A DNA stretch of 21,837 nt from an uncultured Lachnospiraceae bacterium (GCA_937916415.1 CALGGH010000102.1:1-21837), one strand, 5' to 3'. Counted from the stretch's first letter, positions 1 to 8,202 are shown. Notes: generated by a model not told the origin, from the sequence alone. Made by a program: numbers and translations.

Positions 1-1
1 G

Positions 2-109
2 ATTCTGGCAGTATTCTTCGGACTGCTCTGGGTGCTGGGCTGCTTCATGGAAACCATCTGCATCATCATTCTGATAACTCCTATTCTGTTCCCTATCATC
101 ACCTCCATG
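2..109 (+). pseudogene. TRAP transporter large permease (DctM-like) fragment, probably a chimeric contig end
   Basis: Reading from base 2 gives about 36 residues, almost all hydrophobic. They contain the pattern G-C-F-M-E-T, a run of isoleucines, then T-P-I-L-F-P-I-I. This matches the membrane segment of TRAP-type dicarboxylate large permeases (DctM family), where a G-M-F-M-[DE] turn is followed by a transmembrane helix and a P-I-L-x-P motif. The frame runs without a stop into a soluble glycosyltransferase, which never carries such a segment at this place in its fold. I read this as a fragment of an unrelated gene joined to the glycosyltransferase near bases 107-118. The family call rests on about 36 residues, so it is moderate. 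Confidence 0.55.
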
Positions 110-988
110 GAGATCGGACCATCGCACAAACTCGTGATATATCCTGATGACGTGCAGTATTATTATGGCAAAAACCTGTTTCAGGCTGACGTGCTGGGCG
201 TGACGGCGGCCTGCATGATGATCGCCGCCGATAAGTTTGAACGAGTGGGAGGTTTCGATGAGAGCTTTCCGGTGGCGTATAATGACGTGGAAATCTCCTT
301 TAGGATAGTCAAGTCAGGACTCGTGAACGTCCAGTGCAACGGCGCATTGCTGTATCATCATGAGTCGCTGTCGCGCGGTAAGGACGAGGGAGACCGGGAC
401 AAGTGGGACAGGCTGCTTAAAGAGAAAAAAAGACTGTATCAAATCCACCCTGAATTTTTTGAGTCAGATCCTTATTATAATCCGAATCTGATCGGAAATG
501 ATTCCCGTTATCTGAGTAATTGCGATTTTGGATACAATAAACACACCCTGTGTGCAGTTTTCAGACAACAAAATGAAGGAAATCTTGCAGAGTCTGCCGG
601 CGAAGGGTACAAAATTTCGGTGGATTTTGCAGGAATTCAGTCAAAACTGAACCTGGAAGAGCCCGAAATCATTAAAGTTCGCGGATGGGCGTTCATGCCG
701 GGCAGGGACAATTCACTGCTGGGGGCAGACGTGGTGCTCCAAAACATAACTGATGGAATTGTTTATGAGGTAAAAAGCCACGTCATGCCGAGGAAAGACC
801 TTGAAAAAGCATTTGCTATCGAAAAGAACGTCGGACTGTGCGGTTTCGTGGCCAGGGTGCTTAAGGATGATTTAACGCATGGAGAATACCGGGTCGGCAT
901 CAGACCAAAGGCATTAAAACATGATTTAACCGAGTGGGAAACCCTGGGAAACACTATTTTTACGGGAGTTCAGCTGACGATAGCCTGA
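110..988 (+). CDS. GT2 glycosyltransferase, C-terminal part only (5' end replaced by a chimeric join)
   Basis: This is the last ~290 residues of a family 2 glycosyltransferase, probably one that builds a cell-surface polysaccharide at the cytoplasmic face of the membrane. The native part seems to begin at I-G-P-S-H-K-L (from base 113), a motif that in related clostridial enzymes follows I-Q-H-x-G-V. It continues with V-T-A-A-C-M-M, G-G-F-D-E-S-F, N-D-V-E and Y-H-H-E-S-L-S-R-G, the acceptor-side half of the GT-A fold, then D-P-Y-Y-N-P-N. The catalytic N-terminal half with the DxD motif is missing. The final ~110 residues (from about base 625) form a predicted beta-rich tail containing V-R-G-W-A-F, which may be an accessory sugar-binding domain. 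It lies 57 bases upstream of the next GT2 gene in the same direction. The gene is more AT-rich than its neighbour but shares the NAC-before-valine habit, so this part is native. Confidence 0.75.
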   Translation, partial: EIGPSHKLVIYPDDVQYYYGKNLFQADVLGVTAACMMIAADKFERVGGFDESFPVAYNDVEISFRIVKSGLVNVQCNGALLYHHESLSRGKDEGDRDKWDRLLKEKKRLYQIHPEFFESDPYYNPNLIGNDSRYLSNCDFGYNKHTLCAVFRQQNEGNLAESAGEGYKISVDFAGIQSKLNLEEPEIIKVRGWAFMPGRDNSLLGADVVLQNITDGIVYEVKSHVMPRKDLEKAFAIEKNVGLCGFVARVLKDDLTHGEYRVGIRPKALKHDLTEWETLGNTIFTGVQLTIA

Positions 989-1045
989 TTATTTATCCAA
1001 AGTTATCCACCACGCAGGCTGTCGCCGAAAGGGAGACCATTCATA

Positions 1046-3028
1046 ATGAATGCGGAACTGGAACGAATAAAAAAGGAATACAAGGCAGAGAAACGGCGCA
1101 CCGAGATTCTGGAGGACAGGCTGTCCGAAGCCGAGACCGGCATGAATGCGGCGTCAGATCGTGTTACCAGGATCAAGGGATCGGCATTCTGGAAGATGAG
1201 CAAGCCGGCCAGGGACCTGATACACCTGATGCAGCGTATCAGGCAGAGGCTGGGAGCATACGGCTCCGTCCGAGGCATCCTGCGCAAGCTTGATTCCAAG
1301 TCACGGGAGAGGCGTGCCAGGGTCAGTCACGGTACCGGTTCCTTTCCCGATGAGGCCAGGCGTAAGGTTGAATCGGAGACCGTGTTTGACCGGGAAATAG
1401 TCTTTTCCATATTGGTTCCGCTCTACAATACTCCCGGGAATTTCCTGACGGACATGATCGATTCCGTCATCGCCCAGACCTATGGAGGGTGGGAGCTGTG
1501 CCTGGCGGACGGTTCCGATGCGGAACACGCCTACGTGGGAGAAGTCGTGGCGGACTACGCGTCCCGGGAATCCCGCATCCGGTATAAGAAGCTTGAATCG
1601 AATCTGGGCATTTCCGGCAATACCAATGCCTGTCTTGAACTGGCGACCGGCAACTACGTGGCGCTTTTTGACCATGATGACGTGCTGCATCCGTCGGTCC
1701 TGTATGAGTATGCCAAGGTCATCTGTGAGCAGGATGCCGACTATATATACTGCGACGAGACCACTTTTAAGGGAAATGGCGTGGACAACATGATCACGCT
1801 GCATTTCAAGCCCGACTTTGCCATAGATAACCTGAGGGCAAACAATTACATATGTCATTTCAGCGCCTTTTCGAGGGAATTGCTGGAGGGCATGGAACTC
1901 TTCCGCAGCGAATTCGACGGCAGCCAGGATCATGACATGATACTCAGGCTCACGAGCAGGGCCAGACACGTGGTGCACGTGCCCAGGCTGCTGTATTACT
2001 GGCGTTCGCACAAGGCTTCCGTGGCCAAGGACATAGGAGCCAAGAGCTATGCCATAGACGCGGCCAAGGGCGCCGTGGCGGATCATTTGAGGTCCCGTGG
2101 CTATGAGAACTTCGAGATCACCTCGACGCGGGCCTTTGAGACCATCTTCCGCATCAGATACGAGATACAGGGCGATCCTAAGGTCAGCATCATCATACCC
2201 AACAAGGATCACGTGGAAGACCTCTCCCGATGCATCAGCTCCATACTGGAAAAGAGCACTTATGACAATTACGAGATAATCGTGGTCGAGAACAACTCCG
2301 TCACGGATGAGATATTTGAATACTATGACAAGCTTGCCGGGATGGATGCCGACGTGAAGGTGGTGACCTATGAGGACGAATTCAACTTCTCAGCGGTGTG
2401 CAATGCGGGCGTCAGGGCGTCTGCGGGCGAGTACGTGCTGCTGCTCAACAATGATACCGAAGTCATCACCCTGGACTGGATCGAGGAGCTGCTGATGTAT
2501 GCGCAGAGAGCGGACGTGGCCTGCGCCGGCGCCAAGCTGTATTATCCCGACATGACGATCCAGCATGCGGGCGTGGTGATAGGACTGGGTGCGCACGGGA
2601 CCGCGGGACATACGCACTACAGGATGCCCGTCACCAACCTGGGTTACATGGGCAGGCTGTGCTATGCTCAGGACGTGACCGCGGTCACCGGGGCATGCCT
2701 GATGGTGTCACGGGAGATATATGATCAGGTGGGCGGACTGGACGAGAGCTTCAGGGTTTCGCTGAACGACGTGGACTTTTGCCTAAAATGCAGGCACGCG
2801 GGATACCTCAACGTGTTTACGCCATTTGCGGAGCTGTATCACTATGAATCCGTATCCAGGGGATCGGATGCCGAGGGAGAGTCCGCCATGCGTTACGAAG
2901 AGGAATCCGCACGATTCAGGGAACGCTGGAAGGAGGACCTGGATCGGGGCGATCCGTACTATAATCCCAATTTCAGCCTGGACCGCAGCGATTACTGCAT
3001 CCTGCCCGCAGGTTCGCGGGACGAATAA
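1046..3028 (+). CDS. Two-domain GT2 family glycosyltransferase
   Basis: A 660-residue enzyme with two family 2 glycosyltransferase domains, likely adding two sugars or sugar linkages during surface-polysaccharide synthesis. Residues 1-60 are charged and predicted coiled coil. Domain 1 starts at F-S-I-L-V-P-L-Y-N-T-P (120-130), has its metal-binding D-H-D-D at 209-212, and ends near W-R-S-H-K-A-S-V-A (319-327). Domain 2 starts at V-S-I-I-I-P-N (380-386), has N-N-D at 468-470, and carries G-G-L-D-E-S-F and N-D-V-D (574-577) followed by Y-H-Y-E-S-V-S-R-G. The C-terminal half matches the neighbouring truncated enzyme motif for motif, so they are paralogues. The ATG at 1046 has an AAGGGAG ribosome binding site about 11 bases upstream. 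The exact sugar cannot be told from sequence. Confidence 0.88.
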   Translation: MNAELERIKKEYKAEKRRTEILEDRLSEAETGMNAASDRVTRIKGSAFWKMSKPARDLIHLMQRIRQRLGAYGSVRGILRKLDSKSRERRARVSHGTGSFPDEARRKVESETVFDREIVFSILVPLYNTPGNFLTDMIDSVIAQTYGGWELCLADGSDAEHAYVGEVVADYASRESRIRYKKLESNLGISGNTNACLELATGNYVALFDHDDVLHPSVLYEYAKVICEQDADYIYCDETTFKGNGVDNMITLHFKPDFAIDNLRANNYICHFSAFSRELLEGMELFRSEFDGSQDHDMILRLTSRARHVVHVPRLLYYWRSHKASVAKDIGAKSYAIDAAKGAVADHLRSRGYENFEITSTRAFETIFRIRYEIQGDPKVSIIIPNKDHVEDLSRCISSILEKSTYDNYEIIVVENNSVTDEIFEYYDKLAGMDADVKVVTYEDEFNFSAVCNAGVRASAGEYVLLLNNDTEVITLDWIEELLMYAQRADVACAGAKLYYPDMTIQHAGVVIGLGAHGTAGHTHYRMPVTNLGYMGRLCYAQDVTAVTGACLMVSREIYDQVGGLDESFRVSLNDVDFCLKCRHAGYLNVFTPFAELYHYESVSRGSDAEGESAMRYEEESARFRERWKEDLDRGDPYYNPNFSLDRSDYCILPAGSRDE

Positions 3029-3043
3029 ATTAACGTCGCGAGG

Positions 3044-3072
3044 TAAACTCCGCCGGGAAATTATGATATACT
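3044..3072 (+). promoter_or_regulatory. Probable extended -10 SigA promoter for the phosphoglucomutase gene
   Basis: TATACT at 3067-3072 is preceded by TGA, giving an extended -10 element (TGnTATACT). A weak -35 (TAAACT, 3044-3049) lies 17 bases upstream. Transcription would begin near 3079, leaving a leader of about 65 bases before the ATG at 3144. The same TGATATACT string recurs before the gene at 15396. This suggests the mutase is expressed independently of the glycosyltransferase upstream. Confidence 0.5.
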
Positions 3073-3143
3073 TGAAGTTGCATGATTCTCACCAGGAGTT
3101 TGAAGTATATGTTTGGGAAAAAAATACGTTAGGAGGTTACGAA

Positions 3144-4871
3144 ATGAGTTATCAGGAAGAGTATCGCAAGTGGCTGGAGGATCCTTGGTTTGATGATGAC
3201 ACCAAGGCTGAGCTCAAGGCCATCGAGGGTGACGAGAAGGAGATCGAGGACCGCTTCTACAGGGAGCTGGAATTCGGTACCGGAGGCCTGCGCGGCGTGA
3301 TCGGCGCCGGCACCAACCGCATGAACGTTTACACGGTGCACAAGGCAACCCAGGGACTGGCCAACTACATAATCAAGGCCGGCACCCGGTCAAAGGGCGT
3401 GGCGATCGCTTATGACTGCCGCAGGATGGGACGCGAGTTTGCTGACGTTGCAGCCACCTGCCTGGCCGCCAACGGGATCAAGGCATACGTATTTGACGAG
3501 CTTAGGCCCACTCCCGAGCTTTCATTTGCCGTAAGGGAACTGGGATGCACGGCGGGCATCAACGTAACGGCCAGCCACAACCCGCCCGAATACAACGGTT
3601 ACAAGGTTTACTGGGAAGACGGTGCTCAGGTAACGCCTCCCAACGACACCGGCATCATCGGCGAGGTTCAGGCCATACGCAACTTCAGCGACTGCAAAAA
3701 GATGACCAAGGATGAAGCCATCGCAGCCGGTCTCTATGAGGAGATAGGCGCTGCCATCGACGACAGGTACATGACGGAACTGAAGAAGCAGATCATCCAT
3801 CCCGACGTCATCGAGGCCGTGGCCAAGGACATCAAGATAGTGTATACTCCCCTGTGCGGTGCTGGAAACAAGTCAACCCGCAGGATACTCAAGGAACTTG
3901 GCTTCGAGAACGTGTACGTCGTTCCCGAGCAGACCGGTCCCGATCCGGAATTCACCACGCTGGATTATCCCAATCCCGAGGATCCGAAGGCATTTACGTA
4001 CGCACTGAACCTTGCTAAGGAAAAGGATGCCGACATCGTGCTGGCCACCGATCCCGACGCCGACAGGCTGGGCGTGTATGCCAAGGATCTGAAGACCGGC
4101 GAGTACATGGGCTTCACCGGCAACATGTCCGGCATGCTGATCGCTGAGTACGTCCTCAGGGAGCGCAAGGCTACGGGCACCATGCCTGAGAATCCCACGC
4201 TGGTTACGACCATCGTTACGACCAACATGACATTCCCCATCACGGAGAGCTACGGCGTCAAGCTGATAGAGGTTCTGACCGGATTTAAGTACATCGGCGA
4301 GCAGATCAAGCTCTTCGAGCAGACCGGAAACAAGGACAACAATTACGTGTTCGGACTCGAGGAATCCTACGGATGCCTGGCAGGAACCCATGCGAGGGAC
4401 AAGGATGCCATCGTGGCAGTCATGATGCTCTGCGAGGTTGCCTCCTACTGCAAGAAGAACGGCAAGACACTCTGCGACATGATGAATGAAATGTATGAGA
4501 AATACGGCTACTTCAAGGAGACGCAGTACACCATCACGATGAAGGGTGCTGACGGAGCCAAGCAGATACAGGCTACCATGGACAAGCTCCGCAACGATCC
4601 GCCCAAGGCTTTTGGTGACCTGAAGGTCCTGAAGTTCAGGGATTACAAGACCGGCGTGGTGCTCGACATGGAGACCGGAGCCAGGAGCGAGACCGGATTG
4701 CCGACGTCCAACGTGCTCTACTTCGACCTGCCGGACAACAACTGGTGCTGTGCAAGGCCTTCGGGTACCGAGCCCAAGATCAAGTTCTACATGGGCGTAA
4801 AGGGCACGAGCCTGGAGGATGCGGCCAAGAGGCTTGAGGCACTGACGGAGGCTGTCAAGGCCAACATCTGA
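3144..4871 (+). CDS. pgcA: Phosphoglucomutase / phospho-sugar mutase
   Basis: A 575-residue alpha-D-phosphohexomutase that interconverts glucose-6-phosphate and glucose-1-phosphate (or the mannose equivalents) through a phosphoserine enzyme, feeding nucleotide-sugar synthesis. All four active-site loops are visible: T-A-S-H-N-P with catalytic serine 144, the magnesium site D-P-D-A-D-R (303-308), the sugar-binding E-E-S (406-408) and the phosphate-binding R-P-S-G-T-E-P-K (538-545). Length matches PgcA of Bacillus subtilis (about 580). I chose the ATG at 3144 because AGGAGG sits 7 bases before it. The open frame extends back to 2826, but that part overlaps the previous gene and has no family similarity. 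The gene has its own promoter and terminator inside a glycosyltransferase cluster, fitting a role in supplying sugar precursors. Glucose versus mannose preference cannot be decided here. Confidence 0.92.
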   Translation: MSYQEEYRKWLEDPWFDDDTKAELKAIEGDEKEIEDRFYRELEFGTGGLRGVIGAGTNRMNVYTVHKATQGLANYIIKAGTRSKGVAIAYDCRRMGREFADVAATCLAANGIKAYVFDELRPTPELSFAVRELGCTAGINVTASHNPPEYNGYKVYWEDGAQVTPPNDTGIIGEVQAIRNFSDCKKMTKDEAIAAGLYEEIGAAIDDRYMTELKKQIIHPDVIEAVAKDIKIVYTPLCGAGNKSTRRILKELGFENVYVVPEQTGPDPEFTTLDYPNPEDPKAFTYALNLAKEKDADIVLATDPDADRLGVYAKDLKTGEYMGFTGNMSGMLIAEYVLRERKATGTMPENPTLVTTIVTTNMTFPITESYGVKLIEVLTGFKYIGEQIKLFEQTGNKDNNYVFGLEESYGCLAGTHARDKDAIVAVMMLCEVASYCKKNGKTLCDMMNEMYEKYGYFKETQYTITMKGADGAKQIQATMDKLRNDPPKAFGDLKVLKFRDYKTGVVLDMETGARSETGLPTSNVLYFDLPDNNWCCARPSGTEPKIKFYMGVKGTSLEDAAKRLEALTEAVKANI

Positions 4872-4888
4872 AAACCATGAGAACAGAT

Positions 4889-4920
4889 ACCTCCGGCGCA
4901 TTCCGTGCCGGAGGTATTTG
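4889..4920 (+). terminator. Probable intrinsic terminator after the mutase gene
   Basis: A perfect 9-bp inverted repeat, ACCTCCGGC (4889-4897) and GCCGGAGGT (4907-4915), encloses a 9-base loop and is followed by ATTTGTT. The hairpin is strong but the T-tract is interrupted, so termination may be partial. It lies 17 bases after the pgcA stop codon. Confidence 0.65.
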
Positions 4921-5007
4921 TTGATAAAGGGGTTTTTGGTCAGAAATGAAGGACGGCATGGCATAAGTAAGCGTAGGCGAGCGGGCCTGCCGGGATATGG
5001 TTCCGAC

Positions 5008-6684
5008 ATGGGAGTAACGTCCAACGTCAAGAAGACAATCGCATATTTACGCAGAAACGGCATCGAAAACACGTATTATGCCGCGCGGGAGCGCCTGGAG
5101 ACGAACAGGCGCCATCATTATGCGTATGCGGCGCCCGGACGGGAGGAAATGGACAGGCAGCGGATCGATGGGAGGAACCTGACGGATGCCCCCGTTATCG
5201 CGGTTGTAATGCCCGCTTACAACACTCCTGAGAGCTTTCTCAGGGAAGCGGTGGAGTCGGTCGTCGCACAGTCATACGAGCATTGGCGGCTGATAGTCAG
5301 CGACGCGTCGGATACGGACGCGGTGCGGAACGTGATGCAGGATTATCTGTCGGATGAGCGGATTAAGTATCTGAAACTCACTGAGAATGGCGGCATATCG
5401 GCGAACACCAACGCCGGCATCGCCCTGGCCCTGCAAAATGACGGCGGCGCGGATGACGGCGGTGCGGGTGACGGCAACGTGAATGATGGCGGCGCGGATG
5501 ACGGCAGGCGAACCTGTGATTACGTGGGACTGCTGGATCATGATGACGTGCTGACTCCCGATGCCCTGTACCACATGGCCATGGCGATAATCGGTGAAGC
5601 CCGTCATGAGATGGAACGGATCGGTCTGCACCAATATGATGAACCTGACGCCGGGATTGGCCAGAGACCGGCTGATGGGCCCAAAAGGGCAAAAACGGAC
5701 AAGGGCATCGGCGGTGCAGGCCCTGCACTTTTATATTCCGACGAGGACAAGATGCATCGTGACGAGGATTCCGGAGCCACGATGTATTTTGATGATCACA
5801 TTAAATATAAATTTAATTATGATTTAATATTGACAAATAATTACATATGTCATTTTATGCTGATAAGGCGTGACGTTGCGGCAAAGATCAAGTTCAGGCC
5901 GGAGTTTGACGGCGCACAGGATTATGATTACGTCCTGCAGGTCATCAGAATGCTCTGCGGAGAGGAATGCCGAAACGGCATCTCCATTGATCGACTGGGA
6001 GAGGAGATCGTGCACGTACCGAGGGTGCTGTATCACTGGCGCAGTCACCCGGGCAGCACGGCAACTAATGCCGCCAGCAAGGACTATGCCTATGAGGCCG
6101 GACTGAGGGCGCTTGAGCAGCACGTGTCCATCATGCATGGAAGGGACGCCGGCGCGGTCAGGCATGGCAAGCACCGCGGATTCTATGAGATAATCTGGGG
6201 TCATGCCGGTGCAAAAGAAGAAGCCGGCCATGCCGCAAAAAACGACGAAGCCGGCCATGCCGCAGAAAATGACGAAGCCGGCCATGCCACAGAAAACGAC
6301 GAAGCCGGACGCGGCGCACGAGGTGCGGGGGCCGGGCGGATTTATGTTCGTGACCTCAATGACGTTTTTGAGGCCCGTCCGGACGTCGGAGCCGTGATAG
6401 GCAGAAACTACGACAGGCACGGGGTGATGATTGAATGCATCGCGGACGAGGACGGCAACTGGCTGTATGCGGGCACTTTCAAGCATTATGCCGGCAGGTT
6501 CAATCGGTTTGACTGTGCGCAGGACGTTGCCTTCGCGGATGTAAGGTTCGTACGGACGAGGCAGGAACTGCAGGATTTGTTGGATGAAGCCCGGAACGAG
6601 GATTACGTGGCCTCGAGCCGCAGGTTCGCCGCTGAGCTAAAGGCGCGGGGCTATCAGATACTGTACGTTCCATATGAAATATGA
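5008..6684 (+). CDS. GT2 glycosyltransferase with three low-complexity insertions
   Basis: A 558-residue family 2 glycosyltransferase, probably of the surface-polysaccharide pathway. The GT-A core begins at V-I-A-V-V-M-P-A-Y-N-T-P (63-74), has D-H-D-D at 177-180, then N-N-Y-I-C-H-F and H-V-P-R-V-L-Y-H-W-R-S-H. It is paralogous to domain 1 of the enzyme at 1046-3028 but carries three extra segments: a Gly/Asp repeat at residues 144-166 just before D-H-D-D, about 40 residues after it, and a tandem 9-residue repeat from residue 405. A clear second GT2 catalytic domain is lacking; the C-terminal ~110 residues are a divergent remnant or different domain. The open frame starts at TTG 4918, inside the terminator; I prefer the first ATG, 5008, because the N-terminus N-V-K-K-T-I-A-Y-L-R-R-N-G-I looks like family starts. 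No good ribosome binding site precedes it. Confidence 0.8.
   Translation: MGVTSNVKKTIAYLRRNGIENTYYAARERLETNRRHHYAYAAPGREEMDRQRIDGRNLTDAPVIAVVMPAYNTPESFLREAVESVVAQSYEHWRLIVSDASDTDAVRNVMQDYLSDERIKYLKLTENGGISANTNAGIALALQNDGGADDGGAGDGNVNDGGADDGRRTCDYVGLLDHDDVLTPDALYHMAMAIIGEARHEMERIGLHQYDEPDAGIGQRPADGPKRAKTDKGIGGAGPALLYSDEDKMHRDEDSGATMYFDDHIKYKFNYDLILTNNYICHFMLIRRDVAAKIKFRPEFDGAQDYDYVLQVIRMLCGEECRNGISIDRLGEEIVHVPRVLYHWRSHPGSTATNAASKDYAYEAGLRALEQHVSIMHGRDAGAVRHGKHRGFYEIIWGHAGAKEEAGHAAKNDEAGHAAENDEAGHATENDEAGRGARGAGAGRIYVRDLNDVFEARPDVGAVIGRNYDRHGVMIECIADEDGNWLYAGTFKHYAGRFNRFDCAQDVAFADVRFVRTRQELQDLLDEARNEDYVASSRRFAAELKARGYQILYVPYEI
5437..5505 (+). repeat. Coding Gly/Asp-rich repeat in the glycosyltransferase loop before its DxD motif
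   Basis: The octapeptide N-D-G-G-A-D-D-G is encoded twice, at 5437-5460 and 5482-5505, with a related unit between. The two copies differ by one base (GAC versus GAT). The paralogue at 1046-3028 has no residues at this position, so the block is an in-frame insertion, probably a disordered loop. Confidence 0.8.
6220..6309 (+). repeat. 27-bp in-frame tandem repeat (E-A-G-H-A-[AT]-[KE]-N-D, three full copies plus part of a fourth)
   Basis: Copies lie at 6220-6246, 6247-6273 and 6274-6300, with a fourth partial copy to 6309 and a degenerate partial unit just upstream. The copies are nearly identical in DNA, which points to recent slippage or unequal crossing over. The unit length is a multiple of three, so copy-number change would alter protein length without breaking the frame. 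Confidence 0.92.
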
Positions 6685-6727
6685 AGCAACCCGTAATAAC
6701 GAGAGGTTCATTGGAAAAGGCACGGAA

Positions 6728-7708
6728 ATGCCGCAAACTACCGTATTAATCCCAAATTATAACGGGATCAGTTACATAGCAGGCTGCCTGGACAGCATCA
6801 GGGCCGCGGGGGATTATCCCGTGGTCGTGGTCGACAATGGCTCAGTGGACGGCTCCATGGAACTCATCCGGGATAAGTATCCCTGGGTGAAACTCATTAC
6901 GCTGTCCGAAAACACGGGGTTCTGTCATGCAGTGAACGTCGGCCTCGATGAGGTCAAAAACGGCTCCGGCACGGAATGCGTGTTTCTGCTCAATAATGAC
7001 ACGACCATCACGCCCGGTACCATAGAGGCGCTTGAAAAGCGCATGGGTGAGGATGCACGCATTTTTTCCGTACAGTCCAGGATCCTCAGCATGAAGGATC
7101 ATGAACGGATCGATGACTGCGGCGACCTCTACTGCGCGCTGGGATGGGCTTTTGCGCGGGGCAAGGGTAAGACGGCCTCGGGCAGGTACGAAGCTCCGGA
7201 CAGGATATTCGCCGGGTGCGGCGCCTCGGTTCTCTACAGAATGTCGGTTTTTGAGGAGACAGGCGTTTTTGATGAGGAACATTTTGCATATCTTGAGGAT
7301 ATAGACTTGGGATATCGTGCACGAATATACGGATACGTTAATTCATATGAACCCGCTTCGGTCATATATCATGCCGGAAGCGCCACTTCGGGCTCGAGAT
7401 ACAACCGCTTTAAGGTGGACCTATCCGCGCAGAACAGCATTTACCTGATATACAAGAACATGCCTCTGCTGCAGGTGATCCTGAACCTCCCGTTTTTGGC
7501 GGCAGGGTTCCTGATCAAGGTTCTTTTCTTTACGTTAAAGGGAATGGGGGCTACCTACCTGCGCGGCCTCGGACGCGGCCTTGCCAAGTCCCGGAGGGAC
7601 GCCGCGCAAGGTCACGCGCACAAGGTGAAGTTCAGGTTCATCAACCTGGGCAGGTACCTGCGCATACAGCTTGAACTGTGGGTCAACGTGGTGCGCAGGT
7701 TTATTTGA
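6728..7708 (+). CDS. GT2 family glycosyltransferase (rhamnosyltransferase-like)
   Basis: A 326-residue family 2 glycosyltransferase of the WcaE/rhamnosyltransferase type. The core starts at V-L-I-P-N-Y-N-G, followed by V-V-V-D-N-G-S-V-D-G-S, with N-N-D-T at 89-92 as the nucleotide-sugar and metal site and E-D-I-D at 190-193 as the catalytic region. Near the C-terminus a hydrophobic stretch (L-P-F-L-A-A-G-F-L-I-K-V-L-F-F) probably docks the enzyme on the membrane. The frame opens at ATG 6674, overlapping the previous gene by 11 bases without a ribosome binding site. ATG 6728 has AAAAGG 7 bases upstream and brings the start close to the first beta strand, as in relatives, so I chose it. It likely forms an operon with the gene before it. 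It converges on mscL with only 10 bases between the stop codons. Confidence 0.87.
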   Translation: MPQTTVLIPNYNGISYIAGCLDSIRAAGDYPVVVVDNGSVDGSMELIRDKYPWVKLITLSENTGFCHAVNVGLDEVKNGSGTECVFLLNNDTTITPGTIEALEKRMGEDARIFSVQSRILSMKDHERIDDCGDLYCALGWAFARGKGKTASGRYEAPDRIFAGCGASVLYRMSVFEETGVFDEEHFAYLEDIDLGYRARIYGYVNSYEPASVIYHAGSATSGSRYNRFKVDLSAQNSIYLIYKNMPLLQVILNLPFLAAGFLIKVLFFTLKGMGATYLRGLGRGLAKSRRDAAQGHAHKVKFRFINLGRYLRIQLELWVNVVRRFI

Positions 7709-7718
7709 TCGCAGATGA

Positions 7719-8123
7719 TCACAGATCAGAAGTGCAATGAGGGCACTTGGTTGCATTAATGTGAATCTCACTCTGGCAACGAGGGCAGATCTTGGCGGTG
7801 GGAGCATCGGCTTCCTTCTTTTTCCTGCCAAGCTCAGATGCCTTGTTGATGGCCTTGACGATCAGGAATATCACGAATGCCATGATCAGGAAGTTGATGA
7901 TGGCGGTGATGAATGCGCCCCAGCGGATGTCAACCCCGCCTACGGTGGCGACCATGTCGCTTAAGTCAGTATCAGCGACCAGGCCTATGATGGGTGAGAT
8001 GATGTCGTCCACGAGGCTGTTCACGATCGCCTGGAATGCGGCACCGATGATCACGCCGACTGCGAGATCGATCACGTTGCCGCGCAGGATGAATTTTTTG
8101 AATTCGTCAAAAAAGCTCTTCAT
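7719..8123 (-). CDS. mscL: Large-conductance mechanosensitive channel MscL with C-terminal zinc ribbon
   Basis: A 134-residue membrane channel that opens under membrane tension to release solutes during osmotic downshock. The N-terminus F-x-x-F-I-L-R-G-N-V-I-D-L-A-V-G-V-I-I-G is the classical MscL amphipathic helix and first transmembrane segment. The second (W-G-A-F-I-T-A-I-I-N-F-L-I-M-A-F-V-I-F) is also clear. The tail carries C-P-R-C and C-P-H-C pairs 10 residues apart, a small zinc-ribbon-like knuckle absent from E. coli MscL but, as I recall, seen in some Firmicutes proteins. The ATG at 8123 has AAGGAG about 10 bases upstream; the 18 residues before it in the open frame are not MscL-like. 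The gene is divergent from the flagellar operon. Confidence 0.95.
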   Translation of the reverse strand: MKSFFDEFKKFILRGNVIDLAVGVIIGAAFQAIVNSLVDDIISPIIGLVADTDLSDMVATVGGVDIRWGAFITAIINFLIMAFVIFLIVKAINKASELGRKKKEADAPTAKICPRCQSEIHINATKCPHCTSDL

Positions 8124-8202
8124 GTCATTTGTCTCCTTATAATATGATGGTTTGTTGACGGCCATGATGCGAAACAACTACATCTGGTGGCACTTCTTCA
8201 TA

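Noticed and set aside
1301..2212. Long open frame of 303 residues on the minus strand inside the GT2 gene
   Set aside because: It lies antisense to a clear two-domain glycosyltransferase, has no recognisable motif and is a by-product of GC-rich codon use.
3005..3021. CCCGC...GCGGG inverted repeat as terminator of the GT2 gene at 1046
   Set aside because: It lies inside the coding end and has no T-tract.
2826..3143. Upstream extension of the phosphoglucomutase frame to 2826
   Set aside because: It overlaps the end of the GT2 gene, has no ribosome binding site and its translation is unlike the family; AGGAGG marks ATG 3144.
3873..5072. Long minus-strand open frame of 399 residues across pgcA and the next intergenic gap
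   Set aside because: Antisense to a well-supported enzyme and running through its terminator; the translation shows no domain.
6220..6309. 27-bp repeats as a CRISPR-like array
   Set aside because: The units are directly adjacent without spacers, in frame with a coding gene and not palindromic.
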